64,000 bases of DNA from Ciona intestinalis (lineage: Eukaryota > Chordata > Ascidiacea > Phlebobranchia > Cionidae). Of this stretch, positions 44,164 to 54,999 are shown one piece after another; position 1 is the stretch's first letter, and each line of letters opens with the position of its first letter. The notes beneath the pieces were generated by a model. The model was given only the letters and a program-made list of their open reading frames with translations, was not told where the DNA came from and searched no databases. The translations under genes were made by a program, and so were the position numbers. The stretch is taken from contig NC_020166.2 of NCBI RefSeq assembly GCF_000224145.3, forward strand, positions 8,962,745-9,026,744, in the 5' to 3' direction.

Positions 44164-46412
44164 TTTGTATTAGCTTAACCACGGTCTAAAAAGACAGAAA
44201 AATAGCAATTCGTATACCTAAACCCAGCCAAACAAAACAACAAACATTTTTACATCTCTAGTCGGCCTTTACACCAATAAACGTATAAGCTTAGATACAA
44301 ACAAAAGTTAAGAAGGACTGCAGTCAATTCTTTTTAATTGGCGTTTAAACAACTTGTTTTGTACTGAAGTATTTTCACGGCACCAAGGCGCATGTTTCAA
44401 ACAGCACGGCTGAAGATTTCCGTCAACACAGACGAGACACTAACTAACAAACTAAAAACGTCATGCTACCCTAGTCTAACTATTTTTGGTAAGGAAATTT
44501 AACCAAGTAAGTTTCCTAATTAATGTATACGATAAATTACCAAATAGATTTCCCGCTTCTTTAGTTTTTATTTCAATACAAACATATTGATTTATTCGGC
44601 ATTAACTACGACATTTTCTCTACGAATGTTTGGCTATATTTTCTCTTGTATATCATGTTTTTTCTGTAACTCGTAGGCTATCTAGTATATTTACTCAACT
44701 GGTCGCTTGAATTTTTTAGTATTGACCAACTCACTTAGAGGGGCATACCAACAAAAAATCAAATTTGTATATAATGATAGAGATTCTTAAATGTAATCTA
44801 AAGGTAGGCTACCAATCTTTTAATGAACGAAAAAACGGGTAAAAAATCAGCTGTGCAACAATGCATCGGATTTCCTATAAGAAAAAAGTCACTTTTGTCA
44901 GTGCTACGTTTGATAAAGGTGGTTTGGTCCGGGACGCTGCTTTAACGCCAATCACGGGGCCTGACTGTTGTATTTTGTTAAAGGCTGCATTAAATATGTT
45001 TTAACTATAAAAAAACGTGTAATTTAATAAAAATGCACAAAAACAAACGACATTAAAATATATACTAAACTGATACACCACAGTACCACACAAACGCCAA
45101 CTAGTTACAACCAATATATGTCTTATAAACACCGAGTAGTCCAACTGTCGTCTTTGTGTTTCCAAAATAGAGCAAAAGTTTTTCAACCTTTATATTTATT
45201 TTTGGCTTAAGTTTTTCAATAATTTGCCAAAAACATACATTTTCCTATACCTACTGTCCTACTGTGCTATTTTGGACCCAAATTGACGTTCAATTTGTCT
45301 TTTACGTAACAATGGCTTGGTGGCTTGGTCTACTCTGTATTTCTATGGCTCTGGATACGACAGCAACTCGATACGGCTTTCACTTGACAATGAAACAGTT
45401 CGTTTACAATCATACAACCTTTACTGTGTTGGCTAAAGTTTGTTTTATTGCTTTGTTAGAAAAAGGTTAAATGATTGTGAACGAACCAGAAGCTGTGTAG
45501 AGGCCCGTCTTAGTCTTACACCACGCAACTTCTTATTCTCCCCCTTATTGACCTTAATGCGTGAAGTCGCATGCTAACTTCCCATTTCCCATAATATAAT
45601 AAGAATGAACGCATGATGAGATGGCAATGATAATGAGAATACGAACGGTACGAAGGATATTGATATGACGAATGTAAACAAGCTATTACTTTAACCTAAA
45701 ACTGTAAAAATAATAATCAGAAAAGATTAAGCTCTTAAAAGTAAAACTGTTCATCCAGCATATTTCTGTTTACACGCATAATGCGAGCAACAAAAAACCT
45801 CCTTCAGCAGATAACAAGCTTGTGTCATTATGCGTGTATATAACTTTGTCCTTGCTGCGAGTACTGACGCGCTAAGGGGTATTAGACACCCGCGAGCGCA
45901 AACGATGTCAACTGCAGCTCACCTGCAACCAACTCGTGAACTATATACCAACACGGGAGTCTAAAATTGTTTCGTTTTTAAAACTTTTTTGGTATCATTA
46001 CATCATAAATATAGCATTTCTGTTTTAGAAAAAAAAACATTGATTTTTCGTAGGTATGCCTCTTTAATTCTTAACCGTTATTTTTTTTGTGCCGCTTCTC
46101 ATTAAACTGAACTGTTCCGCAAAGTAAACGGCCAACACATAACCGATGCGTCTACGGTTACTGAACTGAATCGGTTCGTGAGAGACGGACTTCTTTAAGA
46201 AGTGTTACTTTTAGCAGAGATACATAAAAAAAGATTGACAATGACGTCATTATGCGAGAGAATTGGTAATTTTGGTTCACGCTTCAATAAAAAGGCCCAA
46301 AAAATAACGTGATTTTTGTTCACGCCTCAATAAACAGTCAACAAAATCCGCGAAAAAATGGATTCGCCTATATTTATCATTCAGACATACATTGGCATAA
46401 AAAGCAGCGTAA
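44164..46412. other. intergenic region between the methyltransferase and the prolyl hydroxylase
   Basis: About 2.2 kb with no gene I can support. A plus-strand frame at 45312-45470 begins with a signal-peptide-like MAWWLGLLCISMALDTTATR but has no further exon (see rejected list). An exact 13-bp inverted repeat lies at 45771-45838, and TGACGTCATTATGCG at about 46241 repeats part of it. Confidence 0.45.
45771..45838. repeat. perfect inverted repeat, 13-bp arms
   Basis: TACACGCATAATG at 45771-45783 and CATTATGCGTGTA at 45826-45838 could form a stem with a 42-base loop. The arm core CATTATGCG recurs at about 46245 next to TGACGTCA, and a related TGCGTCAC core occurs upstream of the E2 gene. Confidence 0.55.
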
Positions 46413-48953
46413 CTAGAATATCCGGTATTCGCGGGGCGTCTTATTATTTAGAGGGCATTGTTTTGTAAAGGTTTGATCTCCAAAGGTGAGCCACAAGTTT
46501 CCAGCTGAAATAAAAACAAAGTTTTACTTCGTATAATTGAAAGCAGTGTATTCGACTGTCAATTCGAAGCCTGCTTTTTGCCATTGCAATGATATGGATT
46601 AATCAATACTTGCCAAAAAACAAAAATCATTTAATTTAGAAAATCTTCGCTATCCGCTTGGGAGAACTTTTCAGTTCAATGGCTGGAAAGTTGAGTTGTT
46701 TGTAACCTAATGATGTAAGTTGCTTATCCTCGCGTGGCCGGAAAAGACAGTTGTTAACCACGGGTGTTTTATTTCATTCACCTCGTGCCAGCTTACGAGT
46801 TACCACGTACGTTTAGCGACCACTGGGTTGTAGCAATAGCCGGTAAGTGTCAGGACACACCCGCTACCACGTACGTTTAGCGACCACTGGATTGTAGCAA
46901 TAGCCGGTAAGTGTCAGGACACACCCGCTACAATAGTAGCAGCGGCAAGCCTTGAATGCACTACCTCTGGGTTATATGCATGCGCGCTCACCACTTTGTC
47001 ACAGTGCTAGGCGATAATCTAAAAACAAAGGTTAAATTATCCACACAGTATATCCGCATACCCCATTTGTTCCCTAATACAACTGGACACGCAGCGTGTT
47101 CTGTTCTTTCGTCGGCGCTTCCGTCGTTAAAAACATCGTACCAGAAAATCGCACTCCCTTTGATCGGTTCGGCAACTACTTCTTGGTAAACAAAAGGTGT
47201 GTTCCCACCGTACTCAACATCACTAAACTATAAAAGTTACATAACTTGTAAGAGGGAATAATGAGGGTTATGAAACAAGATTATAACAACTATCGTTGCC
47301 CTCCATGTGAAGGTAAATAATTGCCAATAATTAGTACCATCATTTCACTTTTAATTAAAACGACACACCAGCAGTCCAAAAGCAATTCACAAGGTACATA
47401 TTTTTATTCTATGTGTAGCCTACCGTTCTTTCATTCAAAAGGATTGCGGGCGTTGGTAATCATAATAATAAACTTAGAATAATAAAGTCCTACAAAATCG
47501 CTCCCCAACAATACGAAGCACTTACGTAGGTCAAAAACGTCGCGATGCGCCGTTCCATGATGTTTTCATACTGTTTATAATATTTATTAGTTCAGTTTGT
47601 TTCATCACAACAAATTATATTTTATCCTTACCCCACCAGTTTCATCAATATGAGGATCAAAATGACCACCAATTCCATAGTTTGCAACCTAATAAAATAT
47701 AAAAAAGTTTGCTACAATTTTATATTAGGGCGGGGAAAGACAACACCTTTTGCACTAATATCTAAATATCCTGATCGTGTTTTGAACAATTCACAACGAT
47801 CTATGCGAGTCGTGAGGATATGGTTTTATAATCTATATGTTTACTACAAAAAGGGACGAAAAAATAGAAAGACAAGGTGTCCCATCTTCCTGACCCTACG
47901 ATAAAACATACTCATTGTTTCCAATCTATAAATATACAAATATATATTTCCTATGAATATACGTTGACAGCATACCCATGATTACACTATGTTACTTTGT
48001 ATGTTAGAACTTAGAAAAAATATCTTATAAATAACTGTAATTTTCTTATTCTTACGCAGGCGGAAAAAGACATTAAATTCGTCAACATTAGTGTTCTGTT
48101 TCACACACCTCGTGCCAGCTTATGAGTTACCATGTATTTTACCCTTACAAAATAATTTTACACACCTGAAGATAAATTTCCGCTCCAACATTGAGACCAG
48201 TAATGTCGGCAACTCTTGTCATAAAGTTATTTACTACAGGAGAGTTGTCAAGCCAGGCGTTTTTACCAACTCTTTCCATTGGGTTATCATTAATTGCCCC
48301 GTCATCTCCAGTGACACCAGATCGAAACATCTGTATTATTAACATGTTTATTGGAAATGTATATGTACATACCATACTATAGTATAATATTGTGGAATGC
48401 AAAAATCGCTTATATCCTTTTTTGCTAATATATTTATTTAGTTTCCTAGTTTATGGGTACGAGGCTCGTCGTGAGCGGGCACGAGGAAAAACAACAACAC
48501 CCGTGTTATAAAAGCTATTGTTAATTTTAGCATAAATGAATTTTCACTTACTTATTAAAAACACATGTGTACTGTAATATGCAAGTTATATAGTTGGGTG
48601 GGGTAAGACGGGACACCTTTAGCGGATAATATCTAAATGTGATTCTGTTTTAAACAAATAACAACGGTTTATGGGGATCGTGAAGTTACGGTTTTATAAT
48701 TCCTTGTTTACTATACCAAATGGGACAAGAATAGCATAAAAAGTGTCCCATCGGCCCCCACCTATACCATGCTTACAAGAGGTGCAGCCAATCTTATAAT
48801 CTCCTCGCTGTCCCGATCCGACAGCACGTCATAGAAACGAACTACATGAGGAGAATCGCATAATTCCTCTGATTTAATTGGTTGAATTAGTAAGCGCGGA
48901 TTTTTCCAGCCGTTGTGAAAATAACACTTCAATTTAAGGTTGGATTTTCGCTT
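46413..48953 (-). CDS. prolyl 4-hydroxylase alpha subunit, C-terminal catalytic part
   Basis: ER enzyme that hydroxylates proline in collagen-like chains using Fe(II) and 2-oxoglutarate. Six exons are visible and in phase: 48777-48953, 48166-48330, 47632-47688, 47526-47570, 47062-47227, 46413-46504. Reading order: CYFHNGWKNPRLLIQPIKSE and RFYDVLSDRDSEEIIRLAAP, then RVGKNAWLDN and ITGLNVGAEIYLQ, then VANYGIGGHFDPHIDE with the Fe-binding His-x-Asp. Next are ERRIATFLTY, then FSDVEYGGNTPF, SAIFWYDVFNDGSADERTEH with the second Fe-binding His, and the 2-oxoglutarate Lys in LGNKW. The last exon GNLWLTFGDQTFTKQC fits the family's N-x-W and Q-x-F-x-x-x-C ending. The N-terminal dimerisation and peptide-binding exons are not seen and presumably lie in or beyond the N gap at 49027-49526. 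The residues 'SDVEYGG' show an acidic insert unlike vertebrate P4HA. Active site intact. Confidence 0.9.
46713..47014 (-). mobile_element. SINE copy with an internal 64-bp tandem duplication
   Basis: Tail side TTGCTTATCCTCGCGTGGCC, head side CGCGCTCACCACTTTGTCAC. The segment starting TACCACGTACGTTTAGCGAC is present twice in a row at 46801-46864 and 46865-46928, differing by one base. The element ends about 45 bases from prolyl hydroxylase exon 47062-47227. Confidence 0.82.
47727..47905 (+). mobile_element. family A MITE
   Basis: It starts AGGGCGGGGAAAGACAACAC and ends GTGTCCCATCTTCCTGACCC. Prolyl hydroxylase intron. Confidence 0.78.
48041..48152 (-). repeat. SINE fragment
   Basis: GCAGGCGGAAAAAGACATTA, then GTGTTCTGTTTCACACACCT and CCAGCTTATGAGTTACC. 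Tail-side half only, ending just before exon 48166-48330. A small reversed piece (GAGCGGGCACGAGGAAAAAC) lies at 48450-48525. Confidence 0.65.
48590..48769 (+). mobile_element. family A MITE
   Basis: It starts TAGTTGGGTGGGGTAAGACG and ends GTGTCCCATCGGCCCCCACC, just before exon 48777-48953. Another copy begins at about 48985 and is cut by the N gap. Confidence 0.8.
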
Positions 48954-49026
48954 CTGGGAAAATGTATGTATAAGATGTATAATACTGTGGGGAAAGATAA
49001 AACATCTTTAGCCCATAAAATCTAAG

Positions 49027-49526
49027 NNNNNNNNNNNNNNNNNNNNNNNNNNNNNNNNNNNNNNNNNNNNNNNNNNNNNNNNNNNNNNNNNNNNNNNNNN
49101 NNNNNNNNNNNNNNNNNNNNNNNNNNNNNNNNNNNNNNNNNNNNNNNNNNNNNNNNNNNNNNNNNNNNNNNNNNNNNNNNNNNNNNNNNNNNNNNNNNNN
49201 NNNNNNNNNNNNNNNNNNNNNNNNNNNNNNNNNNNNNNNNNNNNNNNNNNNNNNNNNNNNNNNNNNNNNNNNNNNNNNNNNNNNNNNNNNNNNNNNNNNN
49301 NNNNNNNNNNNNNNNNNNNNNNNNNNNNNNNNNNNNNNNNNNNNNNNNNNNNNNNNNNNNNNNNNNNNNNNNNNNNNNNNNNNNNNNNNNNNNNNNNNNN
49401 NNNNNNNNNNNNNNNNNNNNNNNNNNNNNNNNNNNNNNNNNNNNNNNNNNNNNNNNNNNNNNNNNNNNNNNNNNNNNNNNNNNNNNNNNNNNNNNNNNNN
49501 NNNNNNNNNNNNNNNNNNNNNNNNNN
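49027..49526. other. assembly gap of 500 N
   Basis: The round length suggests a placeholder. A family A MITE start lies on its left edge. It probably hides 5' exons of the prolyl hydroxylase gene; two long minus-strand frames across it are artefacts. Confidence 0.99.
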
Positions 49527-50320
49527 TTCAAAATAACACAAGTTTTCACACAACAAATATTTATTACTACATACATGGCGCTTGACTCATACAGGAAACT
49601 AAATGCACAGTGTTTGAAAGTGACGTGTTGAATAATAAGCTTTATGAGAGTATTTGTTGGATCGAAATCATTTATCACAGTTTTATGAAAGGTATGGGTA
49701 AAACATAGAAAAATATAAAAAAGCAATAAAAAAGTTAAATCGCAAAAGTTGTTTTTTGTTTTGTTTTCTGTGGTTAAAGTTTAATAGTTGACAGGAGTTG
49801 CTAATGGTGCTGAGGTGCTTTTCTCTGATGATTCTCGTTATGCTAGAAGTAAATAGTACATGATTAGCTATGTTTGTAATGTGTTTTAATTTTAAATAAG
49901 CAAGAAGAGACATTTTACCTTAACCGCAACAAAAATCTTAATGGTGTTTTCACCGCAAAATATTTTATGAATAAACAAAAATAGGCTCTAAAAATATCTC
50001 TTTAGTATTCGTACACTGTCCGGATGGTTATAAAGTCAGGTATCCAAGCAAAAGAATATCGGTTTTGAGGCCTAATGTTGCTATCATTATAAGATGTATT
50101 CTTTGAAGACACTTAACGCTAATTGCTCTAACCCAGTGGTCATTATGGGGTTGTCTAAATTGTCAGTCATACAGAAAACAATCTGTTACATAATATCTAG
50201 TAAACAGGTATGAAGTGTATAAAATACTACACCCATGTTATAACCATTGTAGCTGCCCCACTAGATGAGAATTAACAAGGTACATTCAATTCAATACCTT
50301 AAAATAATAAACATTAAAAC
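49527..50320. other. spacer right of the gap
   Basis: AT-rich, with a SINE fragment in plus orientation at about 50100-50275 (TTAACGCTAATTGCTCTAAC, then CCAGTGGTCATTATGGGGTT). No prolyl hydroxylase exon could be recognised here. Confidence 0.45.
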
Positions 50321-51073
50321 TTACAAAGTACTTGATCCAAGTGATCTGTGTGAAGATGTCACGCAAACTCCTGAAGCGACTTTGCCTTGGTGTGCTGGGA
50401 AATAAACATAAGATGAAGGTTTACTAACAGCAGGTTGTGTCATGGTTTATTGGTTGGGGCTCTTGCATTGCAATGATGCCGGGCTCAATGCATGATGCTT
50501 CTACACTTGGAGACAAATTGTTCACTCATGGGTTGTCTATATTATCAGCCAAACAGAAAAAGGACCAAAAAACAATCACACACAGAGTTGTATACATGGT
50601 AACTCACAAAAGCGCTATATGTTTTGAATTATTCATTTTAATTTAGGACTTAGGATATTTACAAAAAAAAATTAGTTTCCACACACCTCGTTTCATGTAA
50701 CAAGAGAATCCAATAAATCCAACAGCAAGCACCACTGCCACTGCTACACATGCAACAATTATAATCCAAACTCCTGGTACTAATGTTGTTTGTTTGTTTT
50801 GTTATATTAGCCACAAATAAATAACAGACACTAAAGATTTAACACATAATTATTATTTTTATATACGATATAGAACAATAGGTTAATTATAGGAAAAACT
50901 AATACAATCTTTGTTAACAGCAGGTTATAATCATTAATGACAAATCATTAAACTGGTTACTTTAAACTCAGTCAGTCCAAATATCCAGCAATTTGCACAC
51001 ACATAATGTGTAGTAGCATGTGTATATGTGTATTTATTTATTGTTGTGTACCTTTCATGGCTTCATCCAGTAG
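50321..51073 (-). CDS. orphan single-pass membrane protein, 3' exons only
   Basis: Two exons join well: 50687-50779 and 50321-50394. The first encodes PGVWIIIVACVAVAVVLAVG followed by FIGFSCYMKR, a clear membrane segment with a basic cytoplasmic stop-transfer. The second gives a short Ser-rich tail ending HRSLGSSTL. The stop TAA spans what looks like a GTAAG donor. A 22-base micro-exon at 51052-51073 (LLDEAMK) fits in phase upstream with a GTACAC donor but is much less sure. I find no exon carrying a start codon or an ectodomain between there and the HACD gene, so the gene is either incomplete, mostly in very short exons, or a remnant. I do not recognise the family. A SINE-like segment at about 50430-50625 fills the intron. 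Confidence 0.4.
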
Positions 51074-51655
51074 CTAGCTAGGTTTATTTTCCATTTATTG
51101 ACATCAGTTATTGGCACTTTGTAAACAGTTTAAGTTTTCTACCGATTTAAACAAACAGATTCTTTGTAATATCTGCCAGTACAGGAGTATCAGTGTATGA
51201 GATCTCCTTTATAGATTTGTGTTGGAGCATGTTTACACAACTAAATGTAGAAGTAAATACATTTTTATGAAACACTCTTTGTGCCTTTTTTGTATTTCGC
51301 TATTTTTCAAGCGTTGGTTACTAGCCATTCAGGTATTATCAGCTTAGCTTTTTTTCCAGATTCTAATACATTCTTTATATTTGGTTGATTTATCTTGGTG
51401 AATTTCACGAAACGAAAAATACTCATTACATTTAAATAAAAACAAGCTATTGTTATTGTCACAATGCATTTGTTATATCACTGTTATCAATTTTACGACA
51501 TAATTCACTTTATTAATATTGGTGAGCCTTGAAAAAACCCACCAACGCATAAAGAGGGCAAATAATTAAAAACACAGAGAGAACCATTTAGCAACAATTA
51601 TTCAATAAAATGAAACTAGGAAAATTGAAGAATGAAAAAATTAAAGTAAATTGAT

Positions 51656-54600
51656 TTATTCTTGTTTCTTTGCTGGTGGAGAAAGAGACTTTTTCCTCTG
51701 TGCGAACATATGGAAGTAAAGTTGCGGAAAAACTAGAAAAAAATCAAGGTTAGTTCAGATATGTGGTGTAAAGTTACTTAATGCTGACTTGCATATTATA
51801 AAGGAAAATACTTTCTAGAAATTTATATTAAGAGTTGAACAGGTAGAATGTTTTAACACCCAGGCTACTTATGTTTATTGTATACATATGAATGAATGTG
51901 AATGATGTATCCTCACGGGACAATAATGCTTCTGAGGTACCACATATGTAACTTTGTGGGTACATTACCGGCAAGTAAGACAACCCATTAGGAACCACTG
52001 CCACAGCACCAAACAAGACAGACACTCTTACTTTCCTAATAAACATCCTTCACTGAGGTAGTCACACCTACTGCATAGATACTGTGCCAAATATAAGTGC
52101 AGGTATTGGCGAAACAAAATTTTGATATTTCAATAATACTATATGCAAACTTTAAATTTGTTTTTGAATTTTGATATTTCTATATGGGTGAGGCCCTTTT
52201 ACGAGGCATGGTGGGGCCTTAAGATTTGGGACAAAGTTGGCCCTTTACCCAAAACACCTAAATTAATGTGCAAATTATACGAACACTTTTATTATAACGA
52301 ATTTCCTATTCTCCGTGCACACAAGGATAAAGCAAGTTACATTTCATTTATATTATAGAAACATACTTACATATAACATACACAGGAAACATGCCCAAGA
52401 GAACGTAGTAGTAGTTGAATGAAAAGTTGAGATTGTTGGGCAGGTAAAGGCTGTATAAACCACTATTTTGAACATGGGGTAGACTGTAGTAGAGTGACAG
52501 TAATTCACCCTGTATTTAAAAAAAATATAAAAATGTTGTCCTTAAAATTATCTAAAAGAATAATTAAAAACACCTTTAAAATAAGAGTTAAAAACTTATT
52601 TTCACAACACATAAAAATGTATGATGATTTTAGATAAATTTTAGGGGTAAAATAAATTTCACCAGAGTTACTCAACATATTCAATTGATAAAGTAAATGT
52701 TAAGAACCAGATGCTAATGACAAGGTAAAAACTTAAAACTATCGTGCTAAAACATATTATTATAATGTCACCCCTGTTTCAAATATTAACACCTGTAAGG
52801 CTGCACCTATCGCCTATGTATATGGAAACTGGTGGTAAAAATAAATTTAAACAAAGTAAGTAACTTACTGTAACTCCCAGGGGGTAGAGGACGATAAACA
52901 GAGTGTACCTTTGAATAAAAACAATCATTTTATTACAAGTTTGACATTTTTTCATGCCAAACAATTTTAATTATGCTTATGCAGTAGCCTATTTATTACA
53001 TATTTTTAAACTGTACTTACAAGTTCAAATGACAAAAAAATAATGCTTGGCAATCTGGCATCTTTACTAAGATTGTAACACTATGGATTTTTTATTTGTA
53101 ACAAATTTAAAAAAAAAATTATTTATAACAATTAGGATAAGAAATACTAGGCATTTTCTCAGCCACGTCTTATAGGTTCCCTACCCTTAATTTATATATA
53201 TATATTAATAAGGTTAAATTACCTCAACCATAGCATGACTTTTGGCGTTACTCCAAGTAACACAAAGGTATAAAACAAATATCTTATTATCTCAGTGATT
53301 GTCCATGCAATAAGGACCATTGGTATTCCTTCTTTATCGTGGACCTGTGGGGAAAATACATTATTTCCATTATTGTGGACTTTATCACAGCAAACTATTG
53401 ATTTGGTCATTATCACAGCAAACTATTGATGAGGTATATGTAACATTGTGGGCAAATATGGGTCTTTATACAACCAGTACACTTTCATTATTAGAAATTT
53501 GCTAGTCCTGATTGTACACTTTTAACTATAACGTTATATTTCGCTCCCATGGTGAAATAAATATCCCACTTCTTGCATGACGTATAATTATTTTTTTTAT
53601 CTTTTATTTTACAAAACCTGGCACCTATGGCTGCAATCGAAAGATGAAACTAACAACCAAATTAAAGATACTCCACCTGCACGACTGGTTGTATAACTCC
53701 CCACACAATTCCAACTCGTGAGAAAACTTGTAATGTTGTCAGCATGACGTTTGATCGAACCAATCCGAACATGGCATGGAATATCTGGAAATATTTGAGT
53801 TAATTGTCACGTTATCCAAATATTTTACAAAAATTATTATTGTTGTTATGATTAATTTTTTTAAACCCATTAAAACAAATTGTTTACACAGCAAGGGATA
53901 TCCATGGATATTACAGTAAGTTGTTATAATTTAAGTTATTTTGAAATTATACTAAAGTTTAACCTGATTTTGAACTTTTTTTAACAAGCCAAATGTTATT
54001 CATTAATTAATAATTCAACAAATCTTTCAGTTTAGTTGCACCTAACCCGAAACCTAAGTCTACCATTTTTATAATGAGACAAATGTTTCACATAAAATAT
54101 TGGGGTGAAAAAATTTCCCAACTAGTTTAATAAATTGTTTACCAGTTGAATATATTATTTTGTATGATTTTTAAACATGTTTGTTTGAAATTACACCAAC
54201 TTAGTAATACCTCTAATATTGCAGAGGTTTGGAAAAATAGAAGTTGTTTTTCCACTTGATCGTATAATCCTTTGTATGTTCCATGTTTGTAGAAGTGACC
54301 TACGACTCCTATACCGATGAACGACCATCTGTTTGAAATATCATTAACACTTATATCTGTCATCAGTATGGCTTAGCTGGTTAGGTTAATAATAGCATTA
54401 ATTAGGCCAATGCTAATTCTCGTGTAAAGAGATAATTCGACATAGTTTTAAATTTTTTCAATAAATATTTGTGAATATATTATATATATATATATATATA
54501 TATTTAATACCCTATGATATATACATACATATAAATTTTACTTAAAATACTTTATGCTACTTTAAACATAATTTACATTTAAAACTACATTTTTTTCCCG

Positions 54601-54758
54601 GAATATCCAATAAATCTCAACATTTTGTGGTTAATGATCATTTTAAAAGACAGACAGTCATATATAAATCAACACACCACTTACCCAGCAGTCATTGCAA
54701 CATTGTACATAATAAGCCAAGCCTGTGCAGCGGAGTTTTGCTTCTTTACACCAGACAT
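51656..54758 (-). CDS. very-long-chain 3-hydroxyacyl-CoA dehydratase (HACD1/2 type)
   Basis: ER membrane enzyme for the third step of very-long-chain fatty-acid elongation, removing water from 3-hydroxyacyl-CoA. Seven exons in phase: 54685-54758, 54211-54328, 53677-53784, 53223-53344, 52869-52908, 52371-52509, 51656-51732. They encode 225 residues (human HACD2 about 254, with a longer N-terminus). Family blocks: WLIMYNVAMTAGW, QLLFFQTSAILEIFHAMFGL, VRSNVMLTTLQVFSRV, IAWTITEIIRYLFYTFVLLG, RYTLFIVLYPLGVTGELLSL and LYSLYLPNNLNFSFNYYY. The catalytic Tyr and Glu of the family correspond to Tyr149 and Glu156, seven residues apart in LYPLGVTGE. The C-terminus KKQE is a dilysine ER-retrieval signal. 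The stop TAA is embedded in AATAAA. Six membrane segments are expected. Confidence 0.94.
51880..52012 (-). repeat. SINE fragment in HACD intron 6
   Basis: GAATGAATGTGAATGATGTA, then GTAACTTTGTGGGTACATTA and CCATTAGGAACCACTGCC. About 40 percent of a full copy, with a family D piece nearby at 52185-52275 (GGGTGAGGCCCTTTTACGAG). Confidence 0.6.
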
Positions 54759-54999
54759 GGTGGCAACGGTAGGTAGTATTAAAACAAACAATTCTAACTA
54801 GCTAGAAAAATACATGATTTTAACAGAAAGTAAACATAACATAGTACCAATGTAGAAAATACTAAACAGTAAATAACATAAGTTAAGTTGAATTAAAACG
54901 GTTACAAAAACAGCGTTTTTAAATTGGATATTATTTGTAAAACAATGAGAATGCCTTGCACTTCTACAGTTTTAAGCAAAACAAAGATATTTTAACCCC
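54759..54999. other. short spacer between CCDC112 stop and HACD start
   Basis: Only 241 bases separate two same-strand genes. On the minus strand a TTTTTCTAG acceptor lies about 45 bases before the HACD ATG. No promoter motif is obvious. In Ciona such a layout can mean an operon resolved by spliced-leader trans-splicing. Confidence 0.45.

Noticed and set aside
45264-45470. Plus-strand ORF with a signal-peptide-like start (MAWWLGLLCISMAL)
   Set aside because: No continuing exon, no promoter or polyadenylation context, and low-complexity hydrophobic composition expected by chance.
49008-49726. Two long minus-strand ORFs across the N gap
   Set aside because: The length comes from unknown bases, not sequence.
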